From Thermoanaerobaculia bacterium (lineage in GTDB: Bacteria; Acidobacteriota; Thermoanaerobaculia; Gp7-AA8), in contig JADGNZ010000028.1 of assembly GCA_017883205.1 (NCBI GenBank), positions 1-64,000 of the forward strand: a DNA stretch of 64,000 nucleotides, given 5' to 3'. The first letter of the stretch is position 1. Every line of letters starts with the position of its first letter. Positions 33,575 to 41,439 of this stretch are shown here, in pieces. The notes below the pieces were generated by a model. It was not told the origin of the DNA, ran no database searches, and saw nothing but the letters and a program-made list of their open reading frames with translations. A program made the position numbers and the translations under genes.

Positions 33575-35242
33575 ATGCGAACCGCCATCGCCATCCCACT
33601 CCTCTTCCTCGCCGCCTGCGCCACGACGCCAAAGACCGACTACGACATCGTCCTCCGCCACGCCACGCTCTACGACGGAAGCGGCAAGCCCGCTGCGCAA
33701 GGCGATCTCGCCATCCGCGCCGATCGCATCGCCGCAATCGGCGACGTACCAGGCCGCGGCGCGAAAGAGATCGATGTCCACGGTCTCGCCGTCGCGCCGG
33801 GCTTCATCAACATCATGAGTCAGGCCCAGGAGTCGCTCATCGCTGACGGCCGCGGGCTCTCCGACACCAAGCAGGGCGTGACCACCGAGATCTTCGGCGA
33901 AGGGGAGTCGATGGGACCGCTCTCGCCGGCGATGAAGAAGGAATTCGTCGATTCCGAGGCCGACATCACCTATCCGGTCGAATGGACGACGCTTCGCGAA
34001 TACCTCGACTGGCTGCAGCATCGCGGCGTCACGCCGAACATCGGCTCATTCCTCGGCGCCGCCACGCCGCGCATCAACGTCTTCGGGCGCGAGAACCGCG
34101 ATCCATCGCCCGCCGAGTTGAAGCAAATGGAGAACATCACGCGCAAAGCCATGGACGACGGCGCGTTCGGCGTCGCCTCGGCGCTCATCTACGCGCCCGG
34201 CACCTACGCAAAGACCAGCGAGCTGATCGCGCTGGCGAAAGTCGCCGGCGAGCACGGCGGCATCTACATCTCGCACATGCGCAGCGAAGGCAACCGTCTC
34301 ATCGAAGCCGTCGATGAATTGATCACGATCGCGCGCGAGGCCCACGTTCCCGCCGAGATCTACCACCTCAAAGCGGCCGGTCAGGCGAACTGGCCGAAGA
34401 TGGATGAGCTGATCCGCCACGTCGACGCCGCGCGCGCCGCGGGGCTGCAAGTCTCCGCCGACATGTACACCTATACCGCCGGCATGACCGGCCTCGATGC
34501 GGCGATGCCGACATGGGTGCAGGCAGGCGGCTACGAAGCGTGGCGCAAGCGCCTGCAGGATCCGGCCACGCGCCAGCGCGTCATCGCGGAGATGCGCGCG
34601 CAGAGCGACACGTGGGAGAACCTGATGATGCTCGCCGGCGGCGCCGACCGCGTCCTATTAGTCGGTTTCAAAAGTGATGCTCTCAAACCGCTCACCGGCA
34701 AAACGCTGGCCGAGGTGGCCAAGATGCGCGGCGTGTCGCCGGAGGATGCGGCCATCGACCTGGTCATCGAAGACGGTACCCGCATCAGCACCATCTACTT
34801 CCTGATGTCCGAGGACAACCTGCGCAAACAGATCGCGCTGCCGTACGTCTCCTTCGGCTCCGACGCCGACTCGTCCGCTCCGGAGGGAGTCTTCCTGAAA
34901 TCGTCGAACCACCCGCGCGCCTACGGCAACTTCACGAACCTCCTCGGCAAGTACGTCCGCGAGGAGCACGTGATCCCGCTCGCCGAGGCCGTCCGTCGCC
35001 TGACCTCCCTCCCAGCCCAAACCCTCGGCATCGCCAACCGCGGCCTCCTCGCCCCCGGCAACTTCGCCGACGTGGTGGTCTTCGACGCCAACACGATCGG
35101 CGCCCAATCCACCTACGAAAAGCCGATGCAGTTCGCGAGCGGCGTCGTCGACGTCTTCATCAATGGCAAGCAGGTGCTGAAAGACGGCGAGCACACGGGC
35201 GCGAAAGCGGGGAGGGTGGTTGTGCGGGAGCGGGTGCGGTAG
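33575..35242 (+). CDS. N-acyl-D-amino-acid deacylase-like lipoprotein with altered metal site
   Basis: 555 aa. A lipobox (LFLAAC, Cys at ~15) marks a lipoprotein. The rest matches D-aminoacylase/dihydroorotase-type amidohydrolases: DGSGKPAAQGDLAIRADRIAAIG, IYISHMRSEG and EIYHLKAAG with the usual His, and C-terminal GLLAPGNFADVVVFD. The N-terminal metal motif that normally reads PGFIDxHxH is PGFINIMSQ here, so both first-site His residues are gone. A later KR-type/carboxylated Lys cannot be assigned. The protein may use one zinc, as D-aminoacylase can, or may be a binding protein. Confidence 0.8.
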   Translation: MRTAIAIPLLFLAACATTPKTDYDIVLRHATLYDGSGKPAAQGDLAIRADRIAAIGDVPGRGAKEIDVHGLAVAPGFINIMSQAQESLIADGRGLSDTKQGVTTEIFGEGESMGPLSPAMKKEFVDSEADITYPVEWTTLREYLDWLQHRGVTPNIGSFLGAATPRINVFGRENRDPSPAELKQMENITRKAMDDGAFGVASALIYAPGTYAKTSELIALAKVAGEHGGIYISHMRSEGNRLIEAVDELITIAREAHVPAEIYHLKAAGQANWPKMDELIRHVDAARAAGLQVSADMYTYTAGMTGLDAAMPTWVQAGGYEAWRKRLQDPATRQRVIAEMRAQSDTWENLMMLAGGADRVLLVGFKSDALKPLTGKTLAEVAKMRGVSPEDAAIDLVIEDGTRISTIYFLMSEDNLRKQIALPYVSFGSDADSSAPEGVFLKSSNHPRAYGNFTNLLGKYVREEHVIPLAEAVRRLTSLPAQTLGIANRGLLAPGNFADVVVFDANTIGAQSTYEKPMQFASGVVDVFINGKQVLKDGEHTGAKAGRVVVRERVR

Positions 35243-35316
35243 AAGTATCTGCGAACATCTGCGCTCAATCTGCGGATCAAAGACTTTTCCGCAGACGAAT
35301 GACAGCAATTAAATGT
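35243..35316. repeat. Half-copy of ATCTGCGGATC element
   Basis: Contains ATCTGCGAACATCTGCG and ATCTGCGGATC, matching half of the 20691-20742 element; no gene seen. Confidence 0.45.
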
Positions 35317-35692
35317 CCATGGATACATAGAGTTCAGTGATCTGACACCCGAATCTGTCCATGGATGGGCCGAAATTACAATTCGGCTGGTCGAAGAAGG
35401 CCATGGCAAATTTCAAGATCTGGCAGCCAGATCTTTAAAATGTCCATGGACACTTTTACGAGTGCCATGGACAAATACGGTAGGGCTTGGTGACTACCGT
35501 ATTTGTCCATGGATCGATTCAGCGAGTCGAAGTGACTCGTGAAATATGGCCATGGGTATTTTCGGTAGCCGATTTCACAATTTCCGTAGAGCCAAGGATA
35601 TATTTGACTGGTGCGGAAGGCTCTTTCGCGGCGGATCTTGGCTGCGATATCTGTCCATGGACATCGTTCGCGAACCTCGGCGGCTGCTCAGC
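35317..35692. repeat. Phased palindrome array with CCATGG cores, ~21-bp period
   Basis: CCATGG sites begin at 35317, 35359, 35401, 35444, 35465, 35507, 35550 and 35655; steps are 42, 42, 43, 21, 42, 43 and 105 bp, i.e. near-multiples of 21. Other palindromes fill the gaps: TCAG...CTGA centred 35339.5, AAGATCTGGC-A-GCCAGATCTT centred 35425, CGAGTC...GACTCG centred 35531, and a 19-bp perfect inverted repeat (35465-35483 with 35494-35512) centred 35488.5. No gene. One of three arrays sharing the spacing. Confidence 0.8.
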
Positions 35693-35838
35693 GTGCGAGC
35701 AGGCTGGATATTTGAGCGCCGGAGGCAGAAATAATTGGCCGAAGCCCTTCTCGACGTGCTTGAACCCGCAGCGCGGCTGCGGCACCGGCAGTTTCACGAG
35801 GCTTGTCGACAAATACGTCCGCGAACGCACGAAACGCG
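35693..35838. other. Intergenic tail before the 64-aa gene
   Basis: About 146 bp with no credible gene. A minus-strand frame reading FADVFVDKPRETAGAA weakly resembles the start of the TIR/NDT-like fragment at 36614, so a decayed copy is possible but not supported. Confidence 0.25.
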
Positions 35839-36033
35839 CTACTTCCTCCGTGAGATCACCGCGTCGATGGCTCGATCGATCTCTTCGCGAGGGATCGACG
35901 TCGGCTCGGTGGGAAAGAGGATTTTGCGGCGTTCTTTTGGCGGCTTCTTGTCGCCGCCCTGAGACTTTCCGCTCGTACGGTCAGGAATGACTTTGGTGCG
36001 GTTCGCGCTGTCAGTGCGTTGAATCTTTGCCAT
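35839..36033 (-). CDS. Small basic protein, KKPPK family, copy A (64 aa)
   Basis: ATG at 36033 (MAKIQRTDS). It shares the C-terminal block KKPPK.RR.ILFP.EP..I...I.RAIDAV.SR.K with the 69-aa protein at 36859-37068. The first ~30 residues are Ser/Thr/Arg-rich and disordered-looking. Two paralogs with a strict C-terminal block 800 bp apart imply a real, conserved family. Function unknown; the second copy precedes a TIR/NDT-like gene, which hints at an immune or regulatory partner role. Confidence 0.7.
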   Translation of the reverse strand: MAKIQRTDSANRTKVIPDRTSGKSQGGDKKPPKERRKILFPTEPTSIPREEIDRAIDAVISRRK

Positions 36034-36069
36034 CAGCTTTGTATCCTCAGGTCGAGAATGGGAGCGCCC

Positions 36070-36264
36070 ATGACTGATCGAGATTCTAACTCGGGTACTC
36101 TGGACGAGCCCAACGACGCGAACGATGAATCTGCGTCGCTCCTCTGCCAATCGCTTGTCGAGCTGGGCGAGAGTCTACCGCGTGAAGAATGGGATCGCGT
36201 TCCGACGGATCTTGCGGAGAATCTCCATCACTACCTCTACGAGGTCCCAGACGAGGATTGGTGA
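36070..36264 (+). CDS. Small acidic protein (64 aa)
   Basis: ATG 36070 (MTDRDSNSG); divergent from copy A, 36 bp away. Highly acidic (pattern LPREEWDRVPTDLAENLHHYLYEVPDEDW in two halves), with no hydrophobic span. Its acid/base complementarity with the basic KKPPK protein next door is notable and would suit an antitoxin or partner, but no family is recognised. Confidence 0.55.
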   Translation: MTDRDSNSGTLDEPNDANDESASLLCQSLVELGESLPREEWDRVPTDLAENLHHYLYEVPDEDW

Positions 36265-36613
36265 TCCGTTCGCGCGATCGGAAGGCTGGACAGGCCATCG
36301 ACCGGTTCGCAGCAATCTAGAGAAAAGAAGACTCGGTGGGGGCCGGACCTTCGTTTTCTAGGCCGCGGGTCCGTCGCTCATGACTAGGAGTTTGCGCGGT
36401 AGAAAATCCGCGGCCGTGTTTCACGCATGGGAGAGCGGTTGACGGAACTCGGCCGCCGCCCGACAGCACTCAGGCGAGGACGCCCGAGTGCCCGCGGTCG
36501 AGACGACCGCACTCCTTGCGACGGAGCATCGAGGAGTGTGGGCGTCTCGCCAGGCGTCTCGCCCGCGGCCATCGGGGCGTCCCGCCGCGGTGGTTGGACC
36601 CGGGGTGATAGCT
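36265..36613. other. Repeat-rich intergenic DNA
   Basis: 349 bp, G+C-rich, with GCGAGACGCC and CGGGCGTCTCGCC-type direct and inverted units around 36540-36580. It adjoins the truncated end of the TIR/NDT-like gene and may mark the point where its 3' part was lost. No gene seen. Confidence 0.4.
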
Positions 36614-36853
36614 CTATGAGTTTGAAAGAGCCAGAGCCGTGCGGGAGAGGTCGTGGATCGAGTAACGCGACTCGGAGATCAGCTCGACGATCTTGTTCAG
36701 GCGGACCTGACTCGAGTCGAGACGTTCCCGAGCACACCTTGGGCGGAAGCCAGCGTCGTTGATGGCGAAGACGATTGCCTCGAACAGCGGCGCATAGTCA
36801 TCGTCGAAAGGGCAGTTGATGAATACGTTTCTATCGTATTCGTCAGGACGCAT
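36614..36853 (-). pseudogene. Truncated TIR/nucleoside-deoxyribosyltransferase-like gene
   Basis: 79 codons. NVFINCPFDDDYAPLFEAIV, then GFRPRCARE and KIVELISESRYSIHDLSRT match the N-terminal half of a ~170-aa bacterial family resembling TIR/NDT-type nucleotide-handling proteins. The family normally continues past HDISRTEL with a conserved RFNMPxELGL block; here the frame reads only nine more residues and stops, and the remainder is not found downstream. It starts 5 bp after the small KKPPK copy B (36859), so the two formed an operon. The gene is probably inactive. Confidence 0.65.
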
Positions 36854-36858
36854 CGCGA

Positions 36859-37068
36859 CTACCGCTGCTTCTTGCGCGACATCACGGCGTCGATGGCTCG
36901 CTCGATCCTCTCGTCGCCGATCGTGCTCGGTTCCAGGGGGAAGAGGATTTCGCGGCGGACTTTGGGTGGTTTCTTCGTACCGCGCTCGGTGAACGTTCCG
37001 GTCACACTGGAGCGGTCACGAATGACACTCTTGCCGGGTGCGGTAGCGGTTGCCTGATTCTTCGCCAT
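36859..37068 (-). CDS. Small basic protein, KKPPK family, copy B (69 aa)
   Basis: Starts ATG 37068 (MAKNQATATAPGK), ends MSRKKQR. Same C-terminal block as copy A. It is immediately upstream of the truncated TIR/NDT-like gene on the same strand, suggesting it is a partner protein. Family not recognised. Very basic, likely to bind nucleic acid or a partner. Confidence 0.7.
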   Translation of the reverse strand: MAKNQATATAPGKSVIRDRSSVTGTFTERGTKKPPKVRREILFPLEPSTIGDERIERAIDAVMSRKKQR

Positions 37069-37184
37069 CAGCTTTTCCTCTCTACGTCAAAAACTCCTAA
37101 TCGCCGAAAGACATTCTACCTCGGAGGGTGAGTGGGTAACTCACATCTTTGCGGCGCCGACAGCCCCCTCATCCGCCTTCGGCA

Positions 37185-37217
37185 CCTTCTCCCCCACAAG
37201 AAGCGTGGGGGAGAAGG
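37185..37217. repeat. CCTTCTCCCCCAC inverted repeat
   Basis: Perfect 13-bp arms (37185-37197 and 37205-37217) with a 7-nt loop. This is a widespread CTTCTCCCCC-type intergenic palindrome. Confidence 0.65.
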
Positions 37218-37333
37218 ACGCTCGATTGGTGGGTGCCGTGTAGTCGTGGAAAGGGTTGATTGCGCGGGGAGAGCTCGATCCTTGCGCTGTGTGCGCTGGC
37301 CTGCTATTTGTGTTCCCGGCTGGAGGACGACAG

Positions 37334-37558
37334 ATGGCCAAATGGCACCTTTATGTTCCTGATGATGTTGCGACGTTGGCGAAGGCGAGGGCGAAGGCCG
37401 CTGGCAAGTCGCTCTCTTCCTATCTCGCCGATCTCGTCGTCCGGGACATTGCGGGCGAGTGGCCCGAGGGGTTCTTCGAGGAGGTCGTCGGTGGGTGGAA
37501 AGGCGCGCCGCTGCGGCGACCGAAGCAGGGGCGGGTTGAGCGGCGTGAGCGGTTGTAG
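37334..37558 (+). CDS. Ribbon-helix-helix antitoxin-like protein, orphan
   Basis: 74 aa; ATG 37334 after GGAGGA. MAKWHLYVPDDVATLAKARAKAAGKSLSSYLADLV fits the N-terminal RHH fold of VapB/CopG-type antitoxins; the C-terminus (WPEGFFEEVVGGWKG) would contact a toxin. The next gene is on the opposite strand, so no toxin (PIN domain or other) is adjacent. Either an orphan antitoxin or a stand-alone regulator. Confidence 0.65.
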   Translation: MAKWHLYVPDDVATLAKARAKAAGKSLSSYLADLVVRDIAGEWPEGFFEEVVGGWKGAPLRRPKQGRVERRERL

Positions 37559-37613
37559 ATGAAGTGTGCGTTCGGCGGCGGGGACGCCGCCGGGACGGCA
37601 GCGTTCCAAAACA

Positions 37614-37639
37614 AAAGGGCCGCCTTTCGGCGGCCCTTT
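37614..37639 (-). terminator. Rho-independent terminator of the M16 operon
   Basis: Perfect 11-bp stem (37614-37624 with 37629-37639), loop TTTC. On the minus strand it is followed by TTTTGTTTT, a good T-tract, placing it at the end of the M16 peptidase genes. Confidence 0.8.
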
Positions 37640-37662
37640 GCGTGGTGCTTGCGAACTGCGGA

Positions 37663-39813
37663 CTAATTCACCGGTTTCTCGAACAGCTTGGGTTCGATGG
37701 TGGGGTTGATCTCCATCGACTTCAGGGTGCCTTTGCCGTTGGGCTGGCCGGCGGTGGTGGTGGTGAAGGAGATGGGGAGGGTGATGCCGTCGAAGGTTTT
37801 CCACTCGGTGTAGTCGGTGACTGCTTCGCCCCGAGGGGATTGGGAGATGCGGCGGAGGATCTTGCCGGAGGTGGGGTCGACGAGCCATTTGATGGTGGGG
37901 CCGTCGGCGTCGACCGTGAGGGCTTGGGCGTCGGCCGTTCCGACTTTCTCCGTGCCGGCGACGGTGAAGATGTACTTCGGGTTATCGATGTTCTTGAGGA
38001 CGGAGATGATGTCGGCGCGCGACTCGTTGCGCATCGTGGTGCGCTGCGAGGCGGGCATGTCCTGCGCGCCCATCGGGCCGGACATGTATGCCCCGTCGGG
38101 CGTGGTAATCATCTTGATCTCGCCCATCGGTGTCTTGACGATGCGGTGGCTGTAGTCGGGGTACTTCACGATACTGTCGATTTCGACTTCCATCGGACCC
38201 GAAGGACCCGGCGCCTGCATGGAGCCGATGGAGTGCGTTGCCACGACGGCATCGATCTTCGCTTTGCCGCCGACGAAGCTCTGCACCTTTTTGATCAACG
38301 CCAGTCCTTCGGGGCTGCTGGACGTTGGCTTCACTGCGGCTGCGGCCGCCGCTCCGGCTGTCGCAACTGCCGGCTTGGCGCCGGGCTCGGGGATCGTGAT
38401 GTCGACCGCAGTTACGGCCCCCAGGCTGGAGAGAGGTTTGTCGAAGTCTTTCTCTTTGCCGACGACGAGGACGGAGACCTGATTCGGCTGGACGTACTTT
38501 TTCGCTACGCGCGCGACATCGTCCGCGGTGACGGCCTGAAGCTTCGCCGGATACGTCTGGTAGAAGTCGGGGGGATAGCCGTAGAACTCGAGGTTGGCCC
38601 GCTGATCGAGGACCTTCGCTTTCGAATCGGCGGTGAACACATAGGCGTTGAGGATCGCCTCCTTCGCCTGCGCCAGCTCGTCGGCGGTGAACGGCTTCGT
38701 TTGAAGATCGCTCAGATCGGTGCGCAGGGCGTTGACGGCTTCGACCGTCGATCCGCTCTTCGTTCCCATCCAGATGTGGAACAGTCCCGACCGGTCCCAC
38801 GTCGTGTCGACGCCGCCGCCGACGCCGTAGGCGAGGCCGCGCTGCGTGCGGATGTCGTTCATCAGGCGTCCGGAGAAGCCTCCGCTGAGAATCTCGTTCA
38901 TCACCTGCATGGCGTAGAAATCGGGGCTGCTTCTGAGCACGCCTGTGCCGCCGTGGACGACGTAGATGTTGCTCTGCGTCACGTCATCTTTGGCCACGAG
39001 GTACACGCCTGGTTTTGCGGGAGCTCCGCCGGTCGGCGCGGCCGTGGGAGCCTGCGGACCTTTTGCCCACGCTCCGAAGGCAGCGCGAAGTTTCTTTTCC
39101 ATCGCAGCGCTGTCGAAGTCACCGGTGATGCTGAGGATGATGTTGTTCGGATAGACGAACCTCTTGTGGAAGGCTGCGAGATCGTCGCGGGTGACGCTGT
39201 TGATGGTCGTGTACTCGGGCACACGCGCGTAGGGCGAGTCGGCGCCGAATCCGAGCTTGGACATCTCGCGGTCCGCAATCCCTTTGGCGTCGTCATTGCG
39301 GCGCGAGATCGCGGTCGTTGCAGACGTCTTAGCCAGATCCACTTTTTCCTGGCGGAAGGTGGGATGCTCGAGGACATCGACAACGATCGGGAAGACCGTG
39401 TCGAAGTCGCCCTTGAGCATGTGAAAGCGGACGCTGGAGGCATCTTCATTCGCGTTCGTTTCGACGGCAGCGGCGCGGGCTTCGAGAAAGTCGTCGAGCT
39501 CATCGCCGGTCTTTGAAGCAGTGCCGCCGGTACGCCATGCCGCACTGTAGATTCCGGCCAGGCCGGTCTTGCCGGCAGGCAGATCACGCGCGCCTCCGCG
39601 GATGCGGGCATTGCCGCGGATCAGCGGAAGCTCGTGATCCTCCATCAGGAAAATCACCATGCCGTTGGCGAGCTGCACGCGCTTTGGCTGCGGCTGCTGG
39701 ATCTGGTGCAATGGCGGTGTCTTGATCTCGCGGTAATCGGAAACCTGAGCCATCAGCGGCAGGGACAGAAGTGCTGTCGCCGCCGCGATCGCATGGATGC
39801 GAAGCGATTTCAT
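37663..39813 (-). CDS. M16-family zinc peptidase-like subunit, catalytically degenerate
   Basis: 716 aa with a signal peptide (~1-22, ending MAQ). Two M16 domains (~40-260 and ~270-480) carry the usual GLAGIYSAAWRTGG and NNIILSITGDFD patterns, but the HxxEH zinc motif is absent. A C-terminal region (~490-716) resembles a second, lipid/carrier-binding type domain (KYPDYSHRIVKTPMGEIKM). Paired with an active M16 partner upstream, ATGA-coupled (39810-39813). In such pairs the inactive subunit completes the peptide-binding chamber; the extra C-terminal domain is unusual. Confidence 0.85.
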   Translation of the reverse strand: MKSLRIHAIAAATALLSLPLMAQVSDYREIKTPPLHQIQQPQPKRVQLANGMVIFLMEDHELPLIRGNARIRGGARDLPAGKTGLAGIYSAAWRTGGTASKTGDELDDFLEARAAAVETNANEDASSVRFHMLKGDFDTVFPIVVDVLEHPTFRQEKVDLAKTSATTAISRRNDDAKGIADREMSKLGFGADSPYARVPEYTTINSVTRDDLAAFHKRFVYPNNIILSITGDFDSAAMEKKLRAAFGAWAKGPQAPTAAPTGGAPAKPGVYLVAKDDVTQSNIYVVHGGTGVLRSSPDFYAMQVMNEILSGGFSGRLMNDIRTQRGLAYGVGGGVDTTWDRSGLFHIWMGTKSGSTVEAVNALRTDLSDLQTKPFTADELAQAKEAILNAYVFTADSKAKVLDQRANLEFYGYPPDFYQTYPAKLQAVTADDVARVAKKYVQPNQVSVLVVGKEKDFDKPLSSLGAVTAVDITIPEPGAKPAVATAGAAAAAAVKPTSSSPEGLALIKKVQSFVGGKAKIDAVVATHSIGSMQAPGPSGPMEVEIDSIVKYPDYSHRIVKTPMGEIKMITTPDGAYMSGPMGAQDMPASQRTTMRNESRADIISVLKNIDNPKYIFTVAGTEKVGTADAQALTVDADGPTIKWLVDPTSGKILRRISQSPRGEAVTDYTEWKTFDGITLPISFTTTTAGQPNGKGTLKSMEINPTIEPKLFEKPVN

Positions 39814-41342
39814 TTCGTGTCTCCCTTCGATGCCGGAGTGGCTTTCTTCACGGACTCGATCATCGCCGTGGTCCGGTTGGTCGGAGTGAACGTGGCGTTG
39901 GCGACGCGCCTGATGTCGGCAGCGGTCACCTTGTCGATCTTGTCCACCTCGCGGAAAAGCTCGCGCCAGTCGCCGAACACGGTCTGGTAGGTAGCCAGTT
40001 GAATGGCAAGCCCGGAGTTGCTGTCGAGCTGCATCAAAAGCCTGGCCTTCGTGCGCGTCTTGATCGATTGCAGGTCGTCGGCGGAGACGTCCTCCGTCTT
40101 GAGCCGCTCGATCTCCGCGTGGATCGGATCCGCCAGCTCGCTGGCCGTGTGACCGGCCGTCGGGATGCCGAAGAATGCGAAGAGATTCGGGTACTTCTGA
40201 CCGGGGAAGCCGTTGAATCCGGCGGCAACCGCCGCCAGCTTCTTGTCGCGGACGAGCGAACGGTACAAGCGCGAGGTCCGTCCCTCGGACAGCAGCATCT
40301 CGATGGCATCAAACGTCGCGGCATCAGGATCGGTCGCTGCCGGACGATGGTAGGCCTCGAAGTAGACCGGCTGTGCCTGTTCGTGAAGAATCACGCTTCG
40401 CTCCGCGGTCTGCTTCGGCTCGATCGTGCGGAGCGGATCGGGAGCGGGCGCTTTCGGCAGCCGCCCGAAGTACTTGTCCATGATCGGCATGACCTCGGAC
40501 GCTTTCACATCGCCGACGACGGCCACGACCATGTTGGCCGGAACGTAGTACTTGGCGAAGAAGGCCTTGGCGTCGGTGGCCGAGAAACTCTCCAGATCCG
40601 ACGGCCAGCCGACGACGGGCTGCCCATAGGGATGTGCCGTAAACGCCGCGGCCAGCGCCTGCTCGATCATGCGTCCGATGGGTGTGCTCTCCGTCCGCAT
40701 GCGGCGCTCTTCGTGAACGACATCGCGCTCCTTGTAGAACTCGCGGAACACGGGATGAAGGAAACGCTCGGAATCGAGGTACGCCCAGAGCTCCACGCGA
40801 TTCGACGGCATCGAGTAGAAGTAGGTCGTCTCGTCGTCGTTCGTGAACGCGTTCACGCCGACGGCGCCGGCGCGGTCGACGATCTTGCTGAACTCGTTCG
40901 GCACGACGAACTTCTGCGCGTCGTCGATGGCGGCCTTCCACGCTTTGTCGAGCGCGGCGATCTTCGCCTCGTCGTGGCTGACCGGATCGCGGCGGGCGTG
41001 GTCGTAGGCGGCGTAGGCCTCTTCCACTTTCGCCAGCGCGGCCGACTCCGCGGTGTAGTTCGAGGTTCCGACCTTGTCGGTGCCTTTGAACGCCATGTGC
41101 TCAAACATGTGTGCAAGGCCGGTGATCCCCGGGACTTCCTGTGCCGATCCCGTGTTCACGATCGTCGTGAACGAAAAGACCGGTGCCTCGGGGCGCTCCA
41201 TGACGATCACGGTCAGGCCGTTGTCGAGCTTGCGCACGGTGGTGCGCTTCTCGAACGAGGCGAGATCCTGCGCGTGCAGGGTCGCCGTGATCGTCAGAAG
41301 CAGGAAGATTGATGTGGACAGTCTTCGAGCTGCTTCCTTCAA
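39810..41342 (-). CDS. Active M16 zinc peptidase
   Basis: 510 aa with a TTG start at 41342: the only start near the signal sequence (LKEAARRLSTSIFLLL), with GGAGG 4-9 nt upstream; no ATG is close. HMFEH (HxxEH) supplies the zinc site with a Glu ~70 residues on. Pitrilysin-type, periplasmic after signal cleavage (ATLHAQ). The next gene overlaps by 4 bp, giving a heterodimeric active/inactive pair; such proteases degrade short peptides or process secreted ones. Confidence 0.88.
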   Translation of the reverse strand: MKEAARRLSTSIFLLLTITATLHAQDLASFEKRTTVRKLDNGLTVIVMERPEAPVFSFTTIVNTGSAQEVPGITGLAHMFEHMAFKGTDKVGTSNYTAESAALAKVEEAYAAYDHARRDPVSHDEAKIAALDKAWKAAIDDAQKFVVPNEFSKIVDRAGAVGVNAFTNDDETTYFYSMPSNRVELWAYLDSERFLHPVFREFYKERDVVHEERRMRTESTPIGRMIEQALAAAFTAHPYGQPVVGWPSDLESFSATDAKAFFAKYYVPANMVVAVVGDVKASEVMPIMDKYFGRLPKAPAPDPLRTIEPKQTAERSVILHEQAQPVYFEAYHRPAATDPDAATFDAIEMLLSEGRTSRLYRSLVRDKKLAAVAAGFNGFPGQKYPNLFAFFGIPTAGHTASELADPIHAEIERLKTEDVSADDLQSIKTRTKARLLMQLDSNSGLAIQLATYQTVFGDWRELFREVDKIDKVTAADIRRVANATFTPTNRTTAMIESVKKATPASKGDTK

Positions 41343-41439
41343 ATGATGCCTCCAGTGGTTTGATGGTTGTTGATTTTGCCGCGCGCACCGGACAAACATG
41401 TCCCGGGACGCGAGGATCGAGCGGTTTTCGTGATACGTC

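Noticed and set aside
37564-39516. Plus-strand 650-codon ORF
   Set aside because: Antisense shadow of the M16 subunit gene with biased Gly/Asp/Val composition.
39771-41312. Plus-strand 513-codon ORF
   Set aside because: Antisense to the active M16 peptidase, no protein-like features.
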